The notes below the pieces were generated by a model. It saw only the letters and a list, made by a program, of their open reading frames with translations. It was not told the DNA's origin and ran no database searches. 64,000 bases of DNA. It comes from Bacteriovoracaceae bacterium (GTDB taxonomy: Bacteria; Bdellovibrionota; Bacteriovoracia; Bacteriovoracales; Bacteriovoracaceae). This document shows, one piece after another, positions 45,757-53,536 of this stretch; the first letter of the stretch is position 1, and every line of letters begins with the position of its first letter. A program made the position numbers and the translations under genes. Location of the stretch: assembly GCA_018649885.1 (NCBI GenBank), contig JABIHA010000087.1, positions 37,334 to 101,333 of the forward strand. Reading direction: 5' to 3'.

Positions 45757-46005
45757 TCCTTGAACATCCTTTGTACTTGGGCAAGATTAGTTACTCTAAA
45801 TAAATTGTATTACCGAGTACTCCTGTGCTCATTATGCCATCTTTTTAGAAGAAAGGTTTCACAAGGAAAATTTTTTATCGCAGAGTGATTAAATACGTGA
45901 AATTATTTTAGTTGGAAAATCATACCCTCTTCGGTCAGGTTCGCTTATAGACTAGGATCATATAAGTAGCCCCAATATGGGCCATTCAACGTAATTTTCG
46001 AGGAA

Positions 46006-46353
46006 ATGATGGAAGAAAAGCTAAAATCAATTAACGAAGGTAATGAGTCCCGATTCTTTCATTCTAAGGATATCAAAGGTCTACTTGAGATGGGAAAAGC
46101 AGGTTATTTCCCACTATTTTATCCAAAATGGCTTGAGAAAATGAATGATGTAAAGCCTGCGAAGAAAAAGACTTCTAAAAAAGACAATAGAAAGATCAAT
46201 GAAATCATTAGAAAACTTTCCAAATATGATAGCTTAGATAAAAAAAGAACAGTACTTATGTCTCTACCCGATGTTGAAAGAAATCTTTTTGTATCTGCAT
46301 TTTTAGTTATGGTTGAAGGAAAAATACTCGATAGCAAGCCATCTTTGCAGTAG
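46006..46353 (+). CDS. Hypothetical small basic protein
   Basis: 115 residues, cytoplasmic, with a Lys-rich centre (KPAKKKTSKKDNRK) and a helical end (RNLFVSAFLVMVEGKI). The start is ATG 46006 or the adjacent ATG 46009, six bases after GAGGAA. First gene of a plus-strand group with a small exported protein (15 bases on) and the coiled-coil/Hsp20 fusion. Confidence 0.6.
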   Translation: MMEEKLKSINEGNESRFFHSKDIKGLLEMGKAGYFPLFYPKWLEKMNDVKPAKKKTSKKDNRKINEIIRKLSKYDSLDKKRTVLMSLPDVERNLFVSAFLVMVEGKILDSKPSLQ

Positions 46354-46367
46354 CTTAAGGAGCCGAA

Positions 46368-46673
46368 TTGAAGTGTTCACTATTCGTCACACTCATTATT
46401 CTAGGTTTATGGATTGCCCCTGCTCAGGCAGAATATAGAGTCTATCAATATTATATAAAGGCCAAATTTCCAGTTGTCCAAGATAGTGGTGCCTATCTAG
46501 TTACAAGCTCCCTAGACCCGGGGAGCTACATCGCCTACCACGGCGGTTCGGAAAATATTACAATAGATTTACTAAGGACTTGGATGTGTCCAGGTCACAC
46601 AGGAAATATGAGACAATACTGTAAAAGTCCCTACGATAAAGTTAGCGAAATGGAGAAACTGACAAAAAAATAA
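46368..46673 (+). CDS. Small secreted protein
   Basis: 101 residues. Signal peptide KCSLFVTLIILGLWIAPAQA, mature part with a few cysteines (MCPGHTG, QYCKSP). Starts at TTG 46368 with AAGGAG six bases before it; no ATG is in frame near the signal. Ten bases separate it from the coiled-coil/Hsp20 gene. Function unknown. Confidence 0.65.
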   Translation: MKCSLFVTLIILGLWIAPAQAEYRVYQYYIKAKFPVVQDSGAYLVTSSLDPGSYIAYHGGSENITIDLLRTWMCPGHTGNMRQYCKSPYDKVSEMEKLTKK

Positions 46674-46682
46674 GTAGTCATT

Positions 46683-47861
46683 ATGGCAAACGATTTTAAA
46701 ATTCAAGAAAACAAACAACATCTAAGGGATCTTTCTAGGGCCCAGCAAAATACTATTGCCGCAAAAGAAAAGCAACTCCAACAACTCAATAAATCTTATA
46801 AAGAATCTGAAAAAGAAATGGCCTTAAGCAACTCTCTTAGAATTGACGATAAAAGACGGCAAAATCATGTTCAGCTGATGCAAGAAAATGAAAGGACGGC
46901 AGAAAAGCTAGAAGATCTTGGCGTAAAATATCAAAAAACTGTTGACCGACTTGATAATGAACTCAAATTTGCAAAACAGATTCAACAACAACAAATTACA
47001 GAAAGAGAGGGTGATTTCACAAGTAAGTATGCACATAGAGCTTATGAGCATGCAAACTTACTAGATAAACAACAGTCCAACGCTTCAGAGTCAATGCAAT
47101 ACCTTCACGAGCAAACCAAAACGGAAACTGATAAACTCAGGCTCGAAAGTAACCAAACAGTCGGAAGACAGCAACTTGATAATGAAACAAGAGTTCATGA
47201 AGATGCTCTTAAATTCAAAACAGCAAAGGATTTCTCCCTAAGAAAGCACAATAAAGATATGACCAATCTTCAAAGGCAACAACTTCAGGACATCCACTCT
47301 GAGCAGATCTTGCATAATAGAAAATTTGCAAAAATCCAAGATGAACATATTTCAGCACTAAGCGATGAAAATGCAAAGTTCGATGGAGTTCTCTACACAA
47401 CAAAGAATGATTTTGAAAGAAAATATGCTGATTTACTCGCCCAACAAAAAACTGATCTTCTGAATATGGATAATTATTTCCAACAAGAACTTCAAAAAGT
47501 TCAAGCCGGATTTAATTCCCAAAAAACTTTCTACTCCAAAAGAGCTGAAGACCCGTTTTATAGAACAGTGACCATGAAAAGCCAAGTGATAGACCACCCA
47601 AAAAAATATGAAGTGAAAATTCCCATACCTGAACATGAAAAAAATAATGTTCAAGTTTCTGCAAATAAAAGAGATATTAAACTTACCGTCAATAGAAGGT
47701 ATGAAGGCGAGCTCGAAAATGCTCAGGAGCAAACCCTAAGCTCTGCCCAAAAATACGAAGTCATAACAAAGAATTTTCCGGTCGCTGAAATCGTTGACCC
47801 CAACGGAGTCGAAAAATCCTACAAAGATGGCGCCGTCCACTTCTTTCTAAAAAAAGCTTAA
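46683..47861 (+). CDS. Coiled-coil protein with C-terminal Hsp20-like domain
   Basis: 392 residues without signal or membrane segment. Residues 1-280 form a long charged Gln-rich coiled coil (EKQLQQLNKSYKESEKEMAL onward). Residues 285-392 resemble an alpha-crystallin domain: KYEVKIPIPEHEKNNVQV, DIKLTVNRRYEGE and KYEVITKNFPVAE ending KSYKDGAVHFFLKKA. Hsp20 domains usually stand in 150-residue proteins, so this is an unusual fusion that may place a small chaperone on a filament or scaffold. The Hsp20 likeness is by pattern only. Confidence 0.6.
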   Translation: MANDFKIQENKQHLRDLSRAQQNTIAAKEKQLQQLNKSYKESEKEMALSNSLRIDDKRRQNHVQLMQENERTAEKLEDLGVKYQKTVDRLDNELKFAKQIQQQQITEREGDFTSKYAHRAYEHANLLDKQQSNASESMQYLHEQTKTETDKLRLESNQTVGRQQLDNETRVHEDALKFKTAKDFSLRKHNKDMTNLQRQQLQDIHSEQILHNRKFAKIQDEHISALSDENAKFDGVLYTTKNDFERKYADLLAQQKTDLLNMDNYFQQELQKVQAGFNSQKTFYSKRAEDPFYRTVTMKSQVIDHPKKYEVKIPIPEHEKNNVQVSANKRDIKLTVNRRYEGELENAQEQTLSSAQKYEVITKNFPVAEIVDPNGVEKSYKDGAVHFFLKKA

Positions 47862-47937
47862 CCCACTCTCCTGCCTTTATATTTTGTGGAAATCGACTGC
47901 ATGGAACCCCAGTCAATTCAATTTTCGAATTTAAAAT

Positions 47938-48225
47938 TCAATGATCAATTGCAAACTCATCCTGAAGACAACTCTCATCAATCACAGCATCCTCAATAAT
48001 CTGCACATCACTCACCCTTGAAAACTCAGGCCCTTTTGGCAAAAAAGTAAGCAGTGTATCTACATCCTCAATTTCCCCGCAGGCCAATACTTCAACTCGC
48101 CCATCAGCTAAATTTCTCACAAGGCCTCGCAAATTGGGAATATTGAGATGAACATAACTAAGCACCGATCTTCTGTAGCCAACACCTTGCACCCTACCTG
48201 AAATAAAAACCTGAATTTTTCTCAT
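47938..48225 (-). CDS. acyP: Acylphosphatase
   Basis: 95 residues of the acylphosphatase fold: MRKIQVFISGRVQGVGYRRS with the phosphate-binding GRVQGVGYR and catalytic Arg; LRGLVRNLADGRVEVLACG has the catalytic Asn. Hydrolyses acyl phosphates. The C-terminal 20 residues are acidic and specific to this protein. The last half of the gene is convergent with the coiled-coil gene at a 76-base distance. Confidence 0.93.
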   Translation of the reverse strand: MRKIQVFISGRVQGVGYRRSVLSYVHLNIPNLRGLVRNLADGRVEVLACGEIEDVDTLLTFLPKGPEFSRVSDVQIIEDAVIDESCLQDEFAIDH

Positions 48226-48287
48226 ATTGCCCTTTATTACCTACTCAGAATCCCCCCAAAGCTATATTATTACCCCAAGGAGCAATT

Positions 48288-49364
48288 TTGAAAAGACCAC
48301 ACTTAGTACATTTTATTTCACTTGCATCTCAAACAAGTATAAATATTCGTGCCAGTTTAACTCTTGCAGAAAAATCGAAACTATCTATTTTTGATAGCGC
48401 TGTGGCCCCTAATTCCCTGACTACTCCCCGTCAAAGTCTGGGCCTATTATCAAGACAGCACTTTAGGATGAAAATCGTTGGGTTAAATGTTTACGGCGAT
48501 CAAATATTTTCAAAAGTATTTAACTCGGATTCTTTTGGCAATTTTACTTTTAAGATCCCTCAAGGTGAACAAAATGGCAAAATCGCCCACCTATTAGCAT
48601 TTGAAACAAGCTTCTACTCGGGCCTAGAAATCCACTTAGGCGCCTTTATTCCCATAAAAGTTGAACGACCCTTAAAATTGGTCATATCTGACTTTGACAA
48701 AACACTTGTTGATACAAGATATTCTTCTGCAAAAGACCTCTACCGATCTCTTAACAGACCTTTGTCCTACTTCCCTAGGGTGGATGCAAGTATTGATCTT
48801 ATCAGAGGTTATATAAACTCTGGTCACCAACCATTTATCTTGACTGCTTCTCCCCACTTTTATGAAAATGCGTTACGAGATTGGCTCTATAAAAATGAAA
48901 TTTTCACTGCCGGTATATTTTTAAAAGATTACCGCCATGTTTTTTCATTTGATGACGGCCTTCTCACTACTAAAGATATTAAAAACCAAGGATTTTATAA
49001 GCTAAACCACCTTGTTAATATTTTACTTCTCACTGGAATTCCTGAAGAGCTAGTATTAATGGGCGATGGCTTTGAGTCAGATATGCTTATTTACAAGTCC
49101 CTTGCACTTTTATTAAAAGATGAAGTTGAACCATGGACGCTTTGGAATAAATTACGAGGCCTTGGTCCCTTCCAACTAACCACCAAACAAAACTCCCGGT
49201 TTTTGAACAAAATTTATCAACTAGACTCCCTGCTGAAATCTTCAGGATCGCCTGATCCACTAATAACTATTCATATTCGTTGTAAAAAAGAGATGGAGCT
49301 TCCTAAAATGCCACTTGAGATTTTTAATAGAGCAAAAGTTGATGTGCGCAGGTATCAAGCCTAA
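48288..49364 (+). CDS. App1-type (DUF2183) HAD phosphatase
   Basis: 358 residues. HAD nucleophile in VISDFDKTLVDT, followed by FILTASPHFYENALRDWL and LVLMGDGFESDM, the pattern of App1/phosphatidate phosphatase proteins, preceded by about 115 residues of an N-terminal beta domain. No signal peptide. Likely dephosphorylates phosphatidate or another lipid or phosphoprotein. Starts at TTG 48288, five bases after AAGGAG. Confidence 0.8.
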   Translation: MKRPHLVHFISLASQTSINIRASLTLAEKSKLSIFDSAVAPNSLTTPRQSLGLLSRQHFRMKIVGLNVYGDQIFSKVFNSDSFGNFTFKIPQGEQNGKIAHLLAFETSFYSGLEIHLGAFIPIKVERPLKLVISDFDKTLVDTRYSSAKDLYRSLNRPLSYFPRVDASIDLIRGYINSGHQPFILTASPHFYENALRDWLYKNEIFTAGIFLKDYRHVFSFDDGLLTTKDIKNQGFYKLNHLVNILLLTGIPEELVLMGDGFESDMLIYKSLALLLKDEVEPWTLWNKLRGLGPFQLTTKQNSRFLNKIYQLDSLLKSSGSPDPLITIHIRCKKEMELPKMPLEIFNRAKVDVRRYQA

Positions 49365-49372
49365 CGTTACTA

Positions 49373-49597
49373 TTACCCAAGCAAAAGAGATGGGGAAAAT
49401 AACACAATGACTCCTACTGCCATGATCAAACCAAAACGATGAACTTTTTCACCATTTGAACCCATTTTTGCGGTGAGGGGCAAACTATTGAAGTTAAAGT
49501 TAATCACCTCTAAATAGACTCTAATAAGGGCTATTATCACAAGAATAACCTCTGCCCAATTGCTGTTAGAACTTCCTTGATTTATGATAAGGTCCAT
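49373..49597 (-). CDS. Small two-helix membrane protein
   Basis: 74 residues with two membrane segments (EVILVIIALIRVYLEVI and FGLIMAVGVIVLFSPSLLLG). Start at ATG 49597, nine bases after AGGGAA; a TTG six bases upstream is possible. Unknown function. Convergent with the App1 gene, divergent from the Ntn hydrolase. Confidence 0.6.
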   Translation of the reverse strand: MDLIINQGSSNSNWAEVILVIIALIRVYLEVINFNFNSLPLTAKMGSNGEKVHRFGLIMAVGVIVLFSPSLLLG

Positions 49598-49625
49598 AGT
49601 CAAAATTCCCTAAAAAGGATGTGGT

Positions 49626-51263
49626 ATGAGTACCAACACCTGTGGCATTGGCCACATAGACCTTATCGGAGATGCAGAGGACAACTTTTATAATATGGGG
49701 GTAAGGGATAAAAATTCCTACCGCAAGACCATGGAACACTTGCAACTCATCACTCAAAGCAGCTCCAAGGCGGCCAATAAAATTGTAAATTCAGGGCTTT
49801 CAGTTATTGCCCTCAGAGTAATCAATAAAAATCCCGAGTATTCTCGTTGGTTAGAGGCCTACTCAGACGGCCTTGGAATTTCACTTGAAGATATGGCCGG
49901 GGTTTATCTTTTACCAGAAATTATGAGCTCCATTGAAAAATGGATACCAGGCCTAAACCTCCCGATATTTGGATGCTCTAGCTTATTTGGTCTCGATTCA
50001 AATTCTAATCCCATTCACGGCAGAATTTTTGACTACGCTTTGGTTGGTACCTACGATCAGTTTGAAAGAACGGTCCACTACAAACTAAAAGGAGGGCCCT
50101 CTATTTGGTCCGCAAGCTCTTCTGGAATTTTCCTACCATCTCTAACTTGCATGAATGAGCACGGCATAACTCTGGCCGTTCATCAAAAGGCCAATCGTTT
50201 CTTTGACTGGAACGGCTCTCCCCTATTTAAAATTGTTTATAACTTAATGAGAAGCTGTGAAAATAAGGCCGACGTCATAAAGTATTTGAAAAAAGTGCAC
50301 TCAATGACTTCATGGTGTCTAAACTTAAGTTTTGCAGACTCAAATGATATTATGTCAGTAGATATAACTGGAAAGAAAATAGCCAAAATAGAAACTGAAC
50401 TAGTGCCAGGAAAATTTAGCTACTTTAATAATGCTCCCATAGAAAACTCCAAACACCACACAAGCTGTCAGCCATTTACCCATCATGAATATTGTCAAAT
50501 GCGAGCAGCTTCAATGAACGAAAAGAGTGCCCCCTACCAAGGCCTGCCTGTAAGTGCAGAAGATGTACTAAAAATGCTGGCACTCCCAAAAGCGATTAAA
50601 GCTGAAAGTGCAAAAGAGTGGAACTTAGATACAGTGACCGCCTCAAGTGTTCAAATTGCGACTATGAATGCAGCTGATGGACATGCTCTGTTAGTCCCCG
50701 GGAGTGCACCAAAATACTTAAAAGGTGAGGCCGTCTCACAAAATGGAATTTGGTCTAAGATGTCATGTGAAACTATCAACATTCCAGTTGATAAAGTAGA
50801 TGAGAATTATATGCTCGGCATGTCTGAATATTCAAAAGCAATGGCCTTTAATGACAAAAAAAATAAACGCTTTAGCTACCACCATATTCAAATGGCCGAA
50901 GAGTACCTTCATCACTATCCTGAAAAATGGGTAGCACAATTTTTCTTCCACGTTTTTCAATATATTGATACTAAAGATAGAAGAGATTACGAGATTCTTC
51001 TCAACAAGTTTAATACTGTCTCAAAAAATCTTCCCCCTGGGCTTGATGAGCAGGCCAAACTCTTTATTTTTCGTATTGAAACAATTCTTCACGGCAAAAG
51101 TAAGATGTCAGCATCTGAGTTCAAAATCCCTGCATTAAAGGGCCTATATGAGTTTGAAAAAATGCTTAAACCCTTTATGCTTAAATTACTCAAGAAGATG
51201 ATTAACCCTCGACTCGACGCACTGGATGTCCTCTACACCTACTACAAAGGTGATTTTAAATAG
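49626..51263 (+). CDS. C45-family Ntn hydrolase (linear amide / acyltransferase-like)
   Basis: 545 residues. The conserved block IFGCSSLFGLDS followed by HGRIFDY and FLPSLTCMNEHGITLAVHQ matches C45/acyl-CoA:6-APA acyltransferase-like and acid-ceramidase-like proteins, in which the Cys becomes the N-terminal nucleophile after autocleavage (here Cys119 or close). The 220-residue C-terminal part is helical and not in the classical enzyme. It lacks a signal peptide. Cleaves or forms linear amides; substrate not predictable. ATG follows AAAGGATG. Confidence 0.8.
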   Translation: MSTNTCGIGHIDLIGDAEDNFYNMGVRDKNSYRKTMEHLQLITQSSSKAANKIVNSGLSVIALRVINKNPEYSRWLEAYSDGLGISLEDMAGVYLLPEIMSSIEKWIPGLNLPIFGCSSLFGLDSNSNPIHGRIFDYALVGTYDQFERTVHYKLKGGPSIWSASSSGIFLPSLTCMNEHGITLAVHQKANRFFDWNGSPLFKIVYNLMRSCENKADVIKYLKKVHSMTSWCLNLSFADSNDIMSVDITGKKIAKIETELVPGKFSYFNNAPIENSKHHTSCQPFTHHEYCQMRAASMNEKSAPYQGLPVSAEDVLKMLALPKAIKAESAKEWNLDTVTASSVQIATMNAADGHALLVPGSAPKYLKGEAVSQNGIWSKMSCETINIPVDKVDENYMLGMSEYSKAMAFNDKKNKRFSYHHIQMAEEYLHHYPEKWVAQFFFHVFQYIDTKDRRDYEILLNKFNTVSKNLPPGLDEQAKLFIFRIETILHGKSKMSASEFKIPALKGLYEFEKMLKPFMLKLLKKMINPRLDALDVLYTYYKGDFK

Positions 51264-51296
51264 ACAAAAAATAGGCAGAAGGCTAATGTTCACGCC

Positions 51297-51884
51297 ATGG
51301 GACTACTCTACACAATGCCTATTTCTAAGGAAGAAACAGACTTTGTCACCATAGGTGATAAAGGCCTTGATATCACCGTCAAAAGCTATGGACTACCCGC
51401 TATATTTTGGGCCTATAAGCTAGGTATTGTGGGTGTGATGATGATGCTATTTCTCGCCATCAAAAGTCCACTAGAAACGCTTTTCAGTAACGGCGAGATC
51501 ATCGACATTATTTTAGTCGTTTCGGTTTATGCTGTTTTTATCGTATGCTTTCTCACTCTCTTTTCTATGTTTTTTTATTACAAAAAAATTCATAGAAAAA
51601 ACCAAATGCTAACAGTTTCACATCACTTATTCGGAATCAAAATAAAACAAAATAGCTTCCAGCTGAACTCCGAGAATCCATTTAGTGTTGATCACTATTT
51701 AACAAGCCCAAATATGGCCCGCATTGGTAAAAATCATCAAATGTCTGGCTTTGAAAATAAAGGGTATTTTGAACTATTTGCATACGACCAGTCAGGAACA
51801 ACGCTAGTCATCGATAGGAGTAACAGAAAAAGCGATCTCCATTCGCTTTGTCAGCTTCTTAGTGGCCTACTCAGTGATGCTTGA
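51297..51884 (+). CDS. Hypothetical membrane protein with two helices
   Basis: 195 residues with two membrane segments (GIVGVMMMLFLAIKS and IIDIILVVSVYAVFIVCFLT) and a cytoplasmic or periplasmic tail of about 95 residues. No family. The start is taken at ATG 51297; ATG 51315 is possible. It may form an operon with the Ntn hydrolase 33 bases upstream. The last 18 bases overlap the small minus-strand gene. Confidence 0.55.
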   Translation: MGLLYTMPISKEETDFVTIGDKGLDITVKSYGLPAIFWAYKLGIVGVMMMLFLAIKSPLETLFSNGEIIDIILVVSVYAVFIVCFLTLFSMFFYYKKIHRKNQMLTVSHHLFGIKIKQNSFQLNSENPFSVDHYLTSPNMARIGKNHQMSGFENKGYFELFAYDQSGTTLVIDRSNRKSDLHSLCQLLSGLLSDA

Positions 51885-51995
51885 TCCAGAGTTTACCATT
51901 CGATAAATCATGTACTGAACTTTTGATTTAATCCAAATTTTGGCCATAAGAACCATGAATCTTTTGCTGTTTAGATTTGCTGGATTAATAGGCAT
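51867..51995 (-). CDS. 42-residue basic protein
   Basis: Starts MPINPANLNSKRFMVLMAKI and ends with SITE before TAG. The ribosome site AAGGGAG is seven bases before the ATG, the best in this area. Basic, with no clear membrane segment. Overlaps the convergent membrane-protein gene by 18 bases. Real on start context; unknown function. Confidence 0.5.
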   Translation of the reverse strand: MPINPANLNSKRFMVLMAKIWIKSKVQYMIYRMVNSGSSITE

Positions 51996-52214
51996 AATAA
52001 AACTCCCTTATAAGTCATTTTCGAGACGCCCCCAATAAGTGGTACTTCTTAAGGATTCGTCATTAGAGAATGTATACAACACATTGCATCCTAAATCTGC
52101 CGACTATGACTATACTCTGAAAAAATACCATCCCATAGATTTCAAGCACTTAGAAGTTAAGATTTAATGAATGTTTCATGTCAGTTGAAATAATGAGGAG
52201 TTAGGGCCGTGAGT

Positions 52215-52751
52215 TTATTCTTCGTCTTCAGAGGAATATTTGAATTGAACAGGCCTTTTATTGCCACCCTTTTTAGACTTTGGATCCAGTGGATTTTTTT
52301 CTTTTTCCCAAGGCTTTTTCCATTCCTCTGCCTCCTCTTTGCGCTTTTGTTCGCGCTCAGATTGCTCAGCCTGGACAATGTCTTTTTTCTTGAGTTTTAC
52401 AGCGCTTGGCTTAAACTTGGCACTCTTTTTTTGAGTGTGGCTTTCATCTCTTTTTTGGTTGTGAGCTGAGACATCAACTGTCACATCTCCATGCACTTTT
52501 AGCTGACAAGATAATCTCTCTTTAGTGATGTGGTAGACGTTTCCTAAAAGTTTTAATTCATCAAACTCGGCAGGTGAAATACTTTCTCCGCCTGAGCAAA
52601 TTTTGACAATACAATCACTGCAACTGGCAACTCCACCACAGTTAGACTTAATGTAAACACCCGCCTCTTTCAAGACGTCAAGAAGTGGTTGTCCCTCGCT
52701 GACATAAACAGTCTGCTGAGAAGGTAAAAGAGTTACTTTGTACTTATCCAT
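52215..52751 (-). CDS. [2Fe-2S] ferredoxin with long charged C-terminal extension
   Basis: 178 residues. The N-terminal 95 residues are a plant-type ferredoxin: SNCGGVASCSDCIVK gives three cluster cysteines and RLSCQL the fourth. The C-terminal 80 residues are Lys/Glu-rich (KKKDIVQAEQSEREQKRKEE onward) and probably disordered or nucleic-acid/protein binding. No reductase nearby. Start at ATG 52751; a GTG/TTG earlier is possible. It follows a small PHA-type protein gene by 16 bases. Confidence 0.85.
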   Translation of the reverse strand: MDKYKVTLLPSQQTVYVSEGQPLLDVLKEAGVYIKSNCGGVASCSDCIVKICSGGESISPAEFDELKLLGNVYHITKERLSCQLKVHGDVTVDVSAHNQKRDESHTQKKSAKFKPSAVKLKKKDIVQAEQSEREQKRKEEAEEWKKPWEKEKNPLDPKSKKGGNKRPVQFKYSSEDEE

Positions 52752-52767
52752 ATACACTACCAAATTA

Positions 52768-53052
52768 TTAAACGAGCTTACCCAGCTCGCTTTTTAAAAC
52801 ATCTACAATTTTTTGCTTAAAAGCATTAAGGAAAAAACCCACACTTAAATCAATTCCTAGTGAATCATCCTGGAAATCAATTTTTAAATTAAATCCCTTC
52901 CCTGTGGCAAAAATCCCATGATAAGTATCATCGTAAGTCACATGAGCATTCACTTTAAATCTTTTTAAAGTTTCATCCGTGATGCTTTGACTTACTAAGC
53001 GGTAAGCATCTTCTTTGGTTTCAACTGTTTTATAGTAAACACGATTACTCAC
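52768..53052 (-). CDS. Polyhydroxyalkanoic acid system-like protein
   Basis: 94 residues. ATGKGFNLKIDFQDDSLGID and the closing FKQKIVDVLKSELGKLV resemble the PHA-system (granule-associated region) family, a short beta-alpha protein without a defined function. No PHA synthase or phasin lies in the window. Lies between dut and the ferredoxin on the same strand, likely cotranscribed. Confidence 0.6.
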   Translation of the reverse strand: MSNRVYYKTVETKEDAYRLVSQSITDETLKRFKVNAHVTYDDTYHGIFATGKGFNLKIDFQDDSLGIDLSVGFFLNAFKQKIVDVLKSELGKLV

Positions 53053-53066
53053 TAGTATTCCCCCAA

Positions 53067-53534
53067 TTAATTTTCGCCTGTTGAGCCAAAACCACCAGCA
53101 CCTCTTTCAGTATCACTCAAAGAAGCAACGCTCCTAAAGCGGGCCTGTGTGACCGGGGCCAACACTAGCTGGGCCACTCTGTCACCGTGGGAGATAAGCT
53201 CGTCCACTGCACCAAAGTTTCCCAAAATAACCTTAAGCTCACCCCTGTAATCAGAATCGATTGTTCCGGGTGAGTTAACCACTAATAAATTTGTCTTGAG
53301 TGACAGGCCCGATCTCGGTCTTACTTGAATTTCAAAGCCCACAGGAATTTCCATTGTAAGTCCCGTGGGAATCAAAACTCTTTTTCCAGGAGGAATCACA
53401 AGAGATTCTCCTGGTCCTAGACAGGCCCTGATGTCAGCTCCCGCCGCTCCTGCAGTTTGGTAAAACGGCAATTCAAGCGATGGATCAAAGTGATCACAGG
53501 GAGCTATTTTTACATCTATCAAGTTCTCAGTCAT
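53067..53534 (-). CDS. dut: Deoxyuridine 5'-triphosphate nucleotidohydrolase
   Basis: 155 residues, trimeric dUTPase family. Motifs: AGAAGADIRA (1), RPRSGLSLKTNL (2), NSPGTIDSDYRGEL (3) with the catalytic Asp, GDRVAQLVLAPV (4) and ERGAGGFGSTG (5). Converts dUTP to dUMP and limits uracil in DNA. The pnp stop is two bases upstream, so it is the next gene in the pnp operon. Confidence 0.96.
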   Translation of the reverse strand: MTENLIDVKIAPCDHFDPSLELPFYQTAGAAGADIRACLGPGESLVIPPGKRVLIPTGLTMEIPVGFEIQVRPRSGLSLKTNLLVVNSPGTIDSDYRGELKVILGNFGAVDELISHGDRVAQLVLAPVTQARFRSVASLSDTERGAGGFGSTGEN

Positions 53535-53536
53535 GG

